In this document: positions 57,279-64,000 of the stretch, in pieces | How positions within the stretch are numbered: the first letter of the stretch is position 1 | Layout: every line of letters starts with the position of its first letter | NCBI RefSeq assembly: GCF_037940415.1 | Contig: NZ_CP149798.1 | Span: 7,225,001-7,289,000, forward strand | Length of the DNA: 64,000 bases | Source: Streptomyces sp. f51 | GTDB taxonomy: Bacteria > Actinomycetota > Actinomycetes > Streptomycetales > Streptomycetaceae | Reading direction: 5' to 3' | The notes under the pieces: model-generated | What the model saw: the letters and a program-made list of their open reading frames with translations, nothing else | The model's database searches: none | Told to the model about the DNA's origin: nothing | Made by a program: the position numbers and the translations under genes

Positions 57279-58772
57279 TCAGACGGGTTCCCCGACGGGC
57301 TGCTCTTCGAGCTCCTCGGCGGGGTGCTCCTCGACGGTGCGGGAGTCGGTGAGGCTCAGCGCGCCGCCGGCCGCGATCAGTCCGACGACGACCGCGAGCA
57401 CGGCGTAGGTGATCCGTTCGCCGTGGAAGAACGACGCGACGAGGTCGCCGCTCCAGGTGCCGGCGGGGAGTCGGGTGGTGACCAGCACGGCGATCAGGGT
57501 GCCGACCACGGCCGTACCGACGCTGGAGCCGACCTCCTGCGCGGTGTCGTTGAGCGCGGCACCGATGGAGGTGCGGTTCGCCGGCATCGCGCCGACCAGC
57601 GCGACCGCGCAGATCGTCATGACCGTACGCAGTCCCACCGTCATGACGACCATGCACACGGCGATGGCGGCGTACCCGTGGCCGACCGCCCAGGACAGAC
57701 CCGCCAGCGATCCCGCCAGGCAGGCCGCGCCCACCAGGCAGGCGACGCGGTGGCCGAACCGGCGCCCGAGCCATTCGGACACGGGTGTCGCGGCGAGCAT
57801 CGTCACGATGAGCGGCAGATTGGCCAGGCCGGCCCGCACCGGGCTCCATCCGTACGCGTACTGGAAGTGGAGGATCAGCCCGAACATCACGCTGGCCATC
57901 GCGATCGAGGTCCCGATCTGCGCGATGGCGGCGCCGCGGACGGTGCCGTTGGAGAAGAGACGCAGATCCAGCATGGGTGCGGCGCTGCGGCGCTCGTGCC
58001 ACACGAACGCGATCGCGGCGGCGACGGCGCCGACGATCGAGGCGACGGTGGGTGTGGAGAGCCAGCCGTGCTCGACTCCGCTGGTCAGCGAGTAGCAGGC
58101 GAGTCCGATGGCGGTGACGCTCAGGGCGGCGCCCGGCAGGTCGAGCGGGTCGTGGGTCAGGCCCTCCGGCCGGTCGGCGGGGACGCCGAGCCGGACGCCG
58201 ATGCAGGCGAACACCGCGATCGGCGCGTTGACGACCAGCAGCCATTCCCATCCGACATGGGCCAGCGCGGTGCCACCGAGCAGCGGTCCGAGGATGAAGC
58301 CGGACATGCCGACGACGATCATCACCGTCATGGCGCGCATCCGCAGGGCCGCGTCGTCGAACAGGCGGAAGACCAGGGAGTTCGTGATCGGGGCCATCGC
58401 CGCGGCGGCGATGCCGAGGACGGCCCGCAGGGCTATGAGCTCGCCCGCCGTGGTGACGAGGAGGGCGCACAGGCTCAGCGAGCCGAACGCGGCGAGCCCG
58501 ATGAGCAGCACCCGGCGGCGGCCGAAGCGGTCGGCCAGCGACCCGGCGGTGAGCAGCAGACCGCCGAAGGTCAGCGAGTAGGCGCCGGTGACCCATTGCA
58601 GCGCGGTCGTTCCGCCGCCCAGGTCGCGGCCGATGGTGGGCAGCGCGATCGACAGCAGCGTGTTGTCGACCATCTCGACGAAGAAGGCCAGGCAGAGGGC
58701 GGCCAGCGGAATCCATGCCGCGCGTAGGGACGGATAGGTGCGGGACGGGGGGTGGAGCGTGGCGGTGGTCAT
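57279..58772 (-). CDS. MFS transporter, DHA2 (14-helix) drug-efflux type
   Basis: The 497-residue protein has about 14 hydrophobic helices. The motif A equivalent is GSLADRFGRRRVLLIG, motif D1 is MVDNTLLSIALPTIG, and GMSGFILGPLLGG is motif C of the antiporter class. It exports a drug with protons. The start at 58772 has GGGAGGACC upstream. It is divergent from the TetR gene, and the region between carries an array of half-sites. Probable function: resistance to the ligand of that regulator. Confidence 0.95.
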   Translation of the reverse strand: MTTATLHPPSRTYPSLRAAWIPLAALCLAFFVEMVDNTLLSIALPTIGRDLGGGTTALQWVTGAYSLTFGGLLLTAGSLADRFGRRRVLLIGLAAFGSLSLCALLVTTAGELIALRAVLGIAAAAMAPITNSLVFRLFDDAALRMRAMTVMIVVGMSGFILGPLLGGTALAHVGWEWLLVVNAPIAVFACIGVRLGVPADRPEGLTHDPLDLPGAALSVTAIGLACYSLTSGVEHGWLSTPTVASIVGAVAAAIAFVWHERRSAAPMLDLRLFSNGTVRGAAIAQIGTSIAMASVMFGLILHFQYAYGWSPVRAGLANLPLIVTMLAATPVSEWLGRRFGHRVACLVGAACLAGSLAGLSWAVGHGYAAIAVCMVVMTVGLRTVMTICAVALVGAMPANRTSIGAALNDTAQEVGSSVGTAVVGTLIAVLVTTRLPAGTWSGDLVASFFHGERITYAVLAVVVGLIAAGGALSLTDSRTVEEHPAEELEEQPVGEPV

Positions 58773-58794
58773 GGCGGTCCTCCCGGTCGAACAT

Positions 58795-58864
58795 CGTTCG
58801 TCTATCGAACAGTGTACGGCTATCGAACGGCGTACGATGCGATACGATAGAACAACGTTCGATA
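58795..58864. promoter_or_regulatory. Array of TATCGAACG half-sites, TetR operators
   Basis: The 8-9-mer TATCGAAC(G) occurs at 58803-58810 and 58821-58829, and its complement CGTTCGATA at 58856-58864. GTTCG-TCTAT-CGAAC (58796-58810) is a compact palindrome. They cover the region between the divergent MFS and TetR genes. Confidence 0.65.
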
Positions 58865-58882
58865 CGACGCAAGAGTGATGGG

Positions 58883-59620
58883 ATGGAAGCCATGGCACGC
58901 CTGCCGAACCGTGCGACCGGGACCCGTCCGCCGAGCCGTGCGGCCGAGGGGCGCCGACGGGCTTCGCACTCGATGGAGTCGGTGCTCACCGAGGCGGTGG
59001 CCCTGCTCGACGAGGCCGGGGCGCCGGCGCTGACGTTCCGGGCGCTCGCGCAGCGCCTCGGCGGTGGCGTCGCCAGCATCTACTGGTACGTGGCGAGCAA
59101 GGAGGAACTGCTCGACCGCGCCACCGACCATGTGGTGGGCGCCGTACTGGCCGACATCGAGGCGCTTCCCCGCAGCGACGACCCGATCGACGACCTGCGC
59201 GCGATGGCCGTGACGCTGTTCGACGCGATCGTGGACCGGCCCTGGCTCGGCGCCTACTTCATGCGCAACACCGACGTCCAGGGCAACTCCCTGCGCCTGT
59301 ACGAGAAGCTCGGCCAGCAGACCCTCCGCCTGGACCTCACCGCGCACCAGCGGTTCCACGCGGTGTCCGCGATCGTCGGTGTCGTGGTCGGCTCGGCCGT
59401 CGACATGGGGCAGGAGCCGCCCCAGGAGATCCTCGACGGCGCCGTGAACCGTGAGGAGTTCCTCGGCCGCTTCGCCGAGACCTGGCGGGAGCTCGACCCC
59501 GAGGAGTTTCCGTTCGTGCACGAGATCGTCGACGAGTTCGACGGCCACGACGACGCCGACCAGTTCCGCTCCGCGCTGGAGCTGACGTTGACGGGCCTGC
59601 GTCTGCAAGCGGGCGCCTGA
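58883..59620 (+). CDS. TetR-family regulator
   Basis: The 245-residue protein has an N-terminal HTH with TFRALAQRLGGGVASIYWYV followed by KEELLDRATDHVV, and a helical effector domain in the C-terminus. This is the TetR/TetR_C-like arrangement typical of drug sensors. ATGs at 58883 and 58892 are both possible starts. It most likely represses itself and the divergent MFS gene by binding the half-site array. Confidence 0.9.
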   Translation: MEAMARLPNRATGTRPPSRAAEGRRRASHSMESVLTEAVALLDEAGAPALTFRALAQRLGGGVASIYWYVASKEELLDRATDHVVGAVLADIEALPRSDDPIDDLRAMAVTLFDAIVDRPWLGAYFMRNTDVQGNSLRLYEKLGQQTLRLDLTAHQRFHAVSAIVGVVVGSAVDMGQEPPQEILDGAVNREEFLGRFAETWRELDPEEFPFVHEIVDEFDGHDDADQFRSALELTLTGLRLQAGA

Positions 59621-59723
59621 ACGTCACACGGGCCGCCCGGTCCGCCGGGGCCCCGCGGGTCCGGCCGCCCGGGCCGTCCCGGTTATCCTGCCTCGTTCCG
59701 AACAGGCCAGGAGGTCCCGCACC

Positions 59724-60266
59724 ATGAGCAGCACCACGTCGTCGTTTCCCGAGCGGATCGAGCTCAGGGGGGAGGGCCTCGTCCTTCGCGACTGGACGGA
59801 GGGGGACCTGCCGGCGATGCCGGAGCTGTTCGACCACCCCGACATCGCGTACTGGACGCCGATCGTCTCCCCCTTCGACGAAGCCGCCGCCCGCGGACGC
59901 CTTGACCGGGACCGGACGCTGCGCGCGGAGGGCACGGCCGTCCTGCTCGCGATCACGGTCGACGGCGGAGCGCCGCTCGGCGAGGTGATGCTGCGCCGCG
60001 CTCCCGAGGGAACGGAGATCGGCTACGCGGTCGGCCCGGCCCACCGCGGTCAGGGTCTGGCCGTACGGGCGGTACGGGTGATGGCCGCGTACGCCTTCGA
60101 GGAACTGGCCGCGGAGCGGGTGATCCTGGAACTGGAGGCCGAGAACGCCGCCAGTGTCGCCGTGGCCACCAAGGCGGGCTTCACCCTGCTCGACGTCCCG
60201 CCGATCACGGGCGAGGAGAAGGGACGCCCCTTCGTCCTCCAGACCTGGGGACTGGACCGCCCCTGA
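59724..60266 (+). CDS. GNAT-family N-acetyltransferase
   Basis: The 180-residue protein has the RimJ/RimL-like layout: ERIELRGEGLVLRDWTEGDL, a GEVMLRRAPEGTEIGYAVG core, the acetyl-CoA loop PAHRGQGLAVRAVRVM (QGxxxxA type), and a final VATKAGFTLLD strand. The ATG at 59724 has CAGGAGG upstream. It is transcribed in the same direction as the TetR gene with a 100-base gap. Acceptor unknown. Confidence 0.85.
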   Translation: MSSTTSSFPERIELRGEGLVLRDWTEGDLPAMPELFDHPDIAYWTPIVSPFDEAAARGRLDRDRTLRAEGTAVLLAITVDGGAPLGEVMLRRAPEGTEIGYAVGPAHRGQGLAVRAVRVMAAYAFEELAAERVILELEAENAASVAVATKAGFTLLDVPPITGEEKGRPFVLQTWGLDRP

Positions 60267-60411
60267 TCACAGCGCTCCGAGGGGGGAGCGCACCGCACCC
60301 GGCGTATATCCGATGGCGCCCGGGGTGCGGAGAACGGGAGCATGAACGGCCGCCGTCCCGCGCAAGGGGCGGCGGCCTTCGACGTGCGCGCGCCTTCTGG
60401 AGGACATCTGC

Positions 60412-62079
60412 ATGACCGTACTGCCGCTGGTCCGACGTGTGCTGGGCGACGCGCCCTTCGCCGGGACGGGACTGCCGTGCCTGGCCGTCCTCGACGGTCG
60501 TTCGCGCAGGATCGCCGTGGCCGGCGACGTCGGCCGGCTGCAATGGAGCGGCAGCGGGACGGCGGACGCGCGCTGGACGGGGGACCGGATCGGCGTCTAC
60601 GACCGCGACACTCTGCGCTGCGAGCACCTGGTGCGATCGCGCTACCCGGTGAACTCCTCCGCCTTCCACCCCACGCTTCCCCTGCTGGCCGTCGGCACCG
60701 GATGCTACGACGGGGGCTACGCGTTCGAGGGCGAACTCCTCCTGCTGCACCTGGACACCGGCACCGTGGTGTCCGCGCTGCGGTACGGGCGGGAGGTGCT
60801 GAGCCTCGAATGGTGCGGTCCGACGCGGCTGGGTCTGGTGCTGGCGCCGTGCGACGACTGGGAGAACGACGACGCGCACGAGCAGGGGCACGAGGCCGTG
60901 GTCTCCCGTGACGACTGGGGAGCGGTGAGGCCGGGGGACATCGAGCCGGAGGAGCTCTCGGCGCCCGTGCGGCCGGCTCCACGTCCCGACCACCGGGCCG
61001 ACACACGCCGGCTGCTCGCGGACCTCGCCGCCGGGGCCGGCCGGCGGTGGTCGCCCCGGCGACGGGTGTGGGCCGTCGAGGGCAGGGAGGACGGCCGGGT
61101 GCTGGCCGCCCTGGACGGAGTCCTCGCGGAGTCGTGGTCGTCGTCGGGGCAACGCGAGTGGGCGGTGGAGGACGACGAAGGGGGCCGCCAGCTGGTCCCC
61201 GCCGCCGACGGGACCTCGGTGTGGGCCAACGGCGACCGCCGCATGCGGCGAGGCGACGGAGGCTGGGAGCGCCCCGCACCCCGGATCGCGCGCGTGGCGG
61301 TCGACACGGGCCAGGTGCTGGAGACGCTGAGCCTGACGGAGTCCGCCGTCCTGGTCGCCGGCGGTGGCAGGGTGCTGGCGAGGCCGTCGGACCATACGCA
61401 CCGACGTGGCGAACGGCTGACGATGTTCGGCCTCGCCGATCGGGCGGAGGGCCGGGACGGCGGCGGCTCCGAAGTGGACGGGAGCTCTCTCCTGGAGGCC
61501 GGCACCTTCGAACCGGCCACCCACGCCTTCCAGGAAGTCGGCGGATTCGACCTGTTCAACCACCCGTTCCCGGTCAGCCGCGCGAGCCGTCCGTACGTCC
61601 TGGTGGGCACGCGGCCGGACGCGCCGCACAAGGACAAATGGATCGTGTCCCTGGCCGCGGACGGTACGACCCGGCGGCTCTTCCCGCTCTCCTGGGTGCC
61701 CGAGGAGCACCACTTCGGCGGCCCGGCGGCCGAGATCGGGCAGAGCCTGGTCTACGCGGGGGCGGTCCACGACGGAGCCGGGCTCCAGCCCGGTGGCGCC
61801 TATGTCGTACGGCGCTCCCTCGACGGCGCGGTGCAGTGGCAGCACCGCACCGATCGTCCGGCCACCGCGCTCGACGTCGACGAGGACACGGTCTACGTCG
61901 CGTACAACTCGGGCGCCCTGACCGCGCTGGACGCCGACGACGGCACGGTCCGCTGGCACACCGAACTCGCGGTCGACGGGGCACCGACCACGGCACTCTC
62001 CCTCGCCGTCGCGCCGCACGGGAACCTGCTCGTCGGGACCGTCGACGGCCGGATTCTGGAGTACGTGGTCCGGCCCTGA
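60412..62079 (+). CDS. PQQ/WD-like beta-propeller protein
   Basis: The protein of about 555 residues consists of repeated blade-like strands, with motifs such as SAFHPTLPLLAVGTG and VYVAYNSGALTALDADDGTV (the PQQ-type A-x-D-x-x-x-G-x blade). The last blades, with RWHTELAVDG and LLVGTVDGRILEY, are the clearest. There is no signal peptide, so it is a cytoplasmic propeller, probably a protein-binding platform. An Arg/Asp-rich middle may be a loop. Confidence 0.7.
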   Translation: MTVLPLVRRVLGDAPFAGTGLPCLAVLDGRSRRIAVAGDVGRLQWSGSGTADARWTGDRIGVYDRDTLRCEHLVRSRYPVNSSAFHPTLPLLAVGTGCYDGGYAFEGELLLLHLDTGTVVSALRYGREVLSLEWCGPTRLGLVLAPCDDWENDDAHEQGHEAVVSRDDWGAVRPGDIEPEELSAPVRPAPRPDHRADTRRLLADLAAGAGRRWSPRRRVWAVEGREDGRVLAALDGVLAESWSSSGQREWAVEDDEGGRQLVPAADGTSVWANGDRRMRRGDGGWERPAPRIARVAVDTGQVLETLSLTESAVLVAGGGRVLARPSDHTHRRGERLTMFGLADRAEGRDGGGSEVDGSSLLEAGTFEPATHAFQEVGGFDLFNHPFPVSRASRPYVLVGTRPDAPHKDKWIVSLAADGTTRRLFPLSWVPEEHHFGGPAAEIGQSLVYAGAVHDGAGLQPGGAYVVRRSLDGAVQWQHRTDRPATALDVDEDTVYVAYNSGALTALDADDGTVRWHTELAVDGAPTTALSLAVAPHGNLLVGTVDGRILEYVVRP

Positions 62080-62114
62080 CCGGCGCACGGTGTCCTCCGG
62101 GAGCTGAGACCAAA

Positions 62115-62138
62115 GCGCAAGCAACGCAAGATGCGCAA
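62115..62138 (+). promoter_or_regulatory. Triple 9-bp direct repeat before the glycosidase gene
   Basis: GCGCAAGCA, ACGCAAGAT and GCGCAAAAA follow each other at 9-bp period, each holding CGCAA. They lie 180 bases upstream of a secreted glycosidase gene and might be a regulator site (for instance LacI-type), although the period is short. An inverted GCTTGC lies shortly downstream. Confidence 0.35.
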
Positions 62139-62318
62139 AAAATCGACGGACGCTTGCAGGATTCGTACTGAAAGATGGAAATACGTGTCCTGCGTCTTGT
62201 CGCGGTGTCCAGGCGCACCCTAATGTCCCGGTACGCAGCGGCACGGCTCCCTGACCGCCGTGCCGCCGCGCACCGAGCTGCCCTCGGTGTCCTCCGCTTC
62301 GAGAGAAACGAGAAGCCG

Positions 62319-64000
62319 ATGGCGCGGTACACCCTCCACACGGCCGCCGGGCGGGTACGGGGCCGTGCGCGAAGACCCGTCCGAGCGGTCGCGGTGGTGA
62401 CCGCGGCCGCCGCCGGACTCGTGCTCGGGCTCGGGGCCCCGGCTCCGGCAGCCGCCGGGCACGGCGACCGCCAGGGCGCACCGGCGGTGACCCGGGCCGG
62501 GCTCGATCCCGCCCTGGTCGCGGGGCGCGGTGCCTCGGTGGACTTCGCCGAACAGGAGGCGGAGAACGCGACCACGAACGGCACGGTCATCGGCCCCGAC
62601 CGCACCGCCTACACCCTGCCCTCCGAGGCCTCGGGCCGCTCGGCGGTGCGCCTGAAGCCGGGCCAGTACGTCGAGTTCACCCTGCCGCGCGCCGCCAACG
62701 CGCTCACCGTGCGGTACAGCGTTCCCGACGCCCCTCGGGGCGGCGGCATCACCGCGCCCCTCGACGTCACCGTGGCCGGCGGACACCGCACCACGATGCC
62801 GCTCACCTCGCGGTACTCCTGGCTCTACAACCAGTACCCGTTCAGCAACGACCCCCAGGGCGACCTGCTGCACCCCGACTGGTGGATCACCGAATGCGGC
62901 TGCGTCCCCGCCTCCACCACCCCGGCGCCCACCGTCGACAAGCCGTTCCGGCCCAGCCACTTCTACGACGAACAACGACTGCTGCTCGGCAAGAGGTACG
63001 CGGCCGGTGACACCGTCCGCCTCACCGCCCCCAGGAACTCCGGAGCGGCCTGGACCGTCGTCGACCTGCTCGACACGCAGCTCGTCGGCGCCCCGCACGT
63101 CGAGAAGCACGCGGCGAACGTCGTCGCCTTCGGAGCCGATCCATCCGGCCGCCGTGACGCGGGCGACGCCTTCGACCGGGCCATCGCCCACGCGAAGAAG
63201 CGGCACCTCAAGGTGTACGTGCCGCCGGGTACGTACCAGGTGAACCGGCACATCCTCGTGGACGACGTCACGATCGTCGGGGCCGGCAGCTGGTACACGG
63301 TCGTCAAGGGCCACCAGGTCACCCTCGGCGCCCCCGCCCCCGACGGCTCGGTCCACACCGGCGTCGGCTTCTACGGCAAGGACGCGGCGGACGGCGGCAG
63401 CCACGACGTCCACCTGTCGGGCTTCGCCGTCGAGGGCGACGTACGCGAACGCGTCGACACCGACCAGGTCAACTCCATCGGCGGAGCGCTGAGCGACTCG
63501 ACCATCGACGGCCTCTACCTCCACCACACCAAGGTCGGCATGTGGTTCGACGGCCCGATGACCGGCCTGCGCGTCACCCGCACCGTGATCGCCGACCAGA
63601 TCGCCGACGGCGTCAACTTCCACACCGGCGTGAGCGATTCGAGCGTCACGGACACCTTCGTCCGCAACACCGGCGACGACGGCCTCGCGATGTGGTCGGA
63701 GAAGACGGGCGACGCGCGCAACGTCTTCGCCCACAACACCGTGCAGAGCCCGGTCCTCGCCAACGGCATCGCGCTCTACGGCGGCACCGACAACACGGTC
63801 ACCGGCAACCTCGTCGCCGACCCCGTCAGAGAGGGCAGCGCCGTCCAGGTCGGATCGCGCTTCGGGGCCGAGCCGTTCACCGGAGAGCTGCGGATCACCG
63901 ACAACACCACCGTCCGCTCCGGCCCCTTCGAGCTCAACTGGAAGATCGGCCTCGGTGCCATCTGGTTCTACGCCCTGGAGCGGGACATCGACGCCGACAT
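62319..64000 (+). CDS. Secreted beta-helix glycosidase (GH-family, partial)
   Basis: This is the 5' part of a gene that runs off the window, with 560 codons visible. A long basic N-terminus (RGRARRPVRAVAVV) and a hydrophobic stretch form a Tat-like signal peptide. A carbohydrate-binding-like beta-sandwich follows (EQEAENATTNGT and RLKPGQYVEFTLP, CBM6/35-like). From about residue 270 (VVAFGADPSGRRDAGDAFDR) comes a pectate-lyase-like right-handed beta-helix. This layout is known from alpha-1,3-glucanases and dextranases, and I favour such an enzyme. AAACGAGAAG precedes the ATG at 62319. Confidence 0.65.
   Translation, partial: MARYTLHTAAGRVRGRARRPVRAVAVVTAAAAGLVLGLGAPAPAAAGHGDRQGAPAVTRAGLDPALVAGRGASVDFAEQEAENATTNGTVIGPDRTAYTLPSEASGRSAVRLKPGQYVEFTLPRAANALTVRYSVPDAPRGGGITAPLDVTVAGGHRTTMPLTSRYSWLYNQYPFSNDPQGDLLHPDWWITECGCVPASTTPAPTVDKPFRPSHFYDEQRLLLGKRYAAGDTVRLTAPRNSGAAWTVVDLLDTQLVGAPHVEKHAANVVAFGADPSGRRDAGDAFDRAIAHAKKRHLKVYVPPGTYQVNRHILVDDVTIVGAGSWYTVVKGHQVTLGAPAPDGSVHTGVGFYGKDAADGGSHDVHLSGFAVEGDVRERVDTDQVNSIGGALSDSTIDGLYLHHTKVGMWFDGPMTGLRVTRTVIADQIADGVNFHTGVSDSSVTDTFVRNTGDDGLAMWSEKTGDARNVFAHNTVQSPVLANGIALYGGTDNTVTGNLVADPVREGSAVQVGSRFGAEPFTGELRITDNTTVRSGPFELNWKIGLGAIWFYALERDIDAD

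Overview
The window is high-GC actinobacterial DNA and is almost certainly from a Streptomyces or a close relative. Genes run on both strands with very GC-rich third codon positions. There is a large SARP/NB-ARC/TPR regulator of the AfsR type, an orphan DUF397 gene, many small one-component regulators, a bldA-type TTA codon confined to a regulator, and secreted carbohydrate-active enzymes at both ends. I see no rRNA, tRNA or CRISPR array. Most of the window looks like accessory chromosome: small regulator-plus-enzyme modules and three larger gene systems.

Layout. Bases 1-15.3 kb hold a secreted glycoside hydrolase end, a MerR/DUF4188 pair, a stand-alone maltokinase-cap protein, a FUSC exporter divergent from MarR plus an alpha-amylase-like gene, an unusual FHA-FAD monooxygenase fusion, a patatin lipase and several methyltransferase or hypothetical genes. 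Bases 16.0-21.3 kb hold a complete five-gene STM4015-4014-4013-4012-4011 operon: LRR protein, ATP-grasp, alkaline-phosphatase-like hydrolase and two radical SAM enzymes. It is transcribed divergently from a two-gene unit that ends in a DUF6745 protein. Both divergent promoters carry a RecA-NDp-like motif (TGTCAGTG-N8-TA), which suggests PafBC-type DNA-damage control. Bases 23-30 kb hold PAP2, SDR, PRC-barrel, Sel1-like and aldo/keto reductase genes. The last has a 19-bp-spacer MerR-type promoter.

Bases 30.1-47.3 kb look like a peptide-linked biosynthetic cluster that I do not recognise as described. Its order is a 23-residue peptide gene, a strong hairpin, then a tightly overlapping operon: M16 peptidase, acetyltransferase, nucleotidyltransferase-like protein, ABC ATPase and two permeases. 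These are followed by an NDP-kinase/ClpS-like fusion, a class III aminotransferase, an FAD oxidoreductase, a kinase-HAD fusion and a methionyl-tRNA-synthetase paralogue. An IS605-type tnpB element sits between permease and NDPK genes on the opposite strand. The region upstream of the peptide gene holds two pairs of 11-bp-spaced heptamer repeats, one per direction. They also face a second, secreted Ser/Thr/Cys-tailed peptide, and the SARP gene lies next to it. The parts suggest that the SARP switches on both peptides and the operon together.

Bases 47.5-64 kb hold an AraC-GyrI regulator divergent from a serine hydrolase, a PlsC acyltransferase, and a compact four-gene unit (TTA-containing GlxA-type regulator, ThDP enzyme, SRPBCC protein, KASIII-like enzyme lacking the usual His). 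They also hold an MFS/TetR divergent pair with an array of operator half-sites, a beta-propeller protein and the start of a secreted beta-helix glycosidase. Functions are assigned from sequence motifs alone; no database search was possible.
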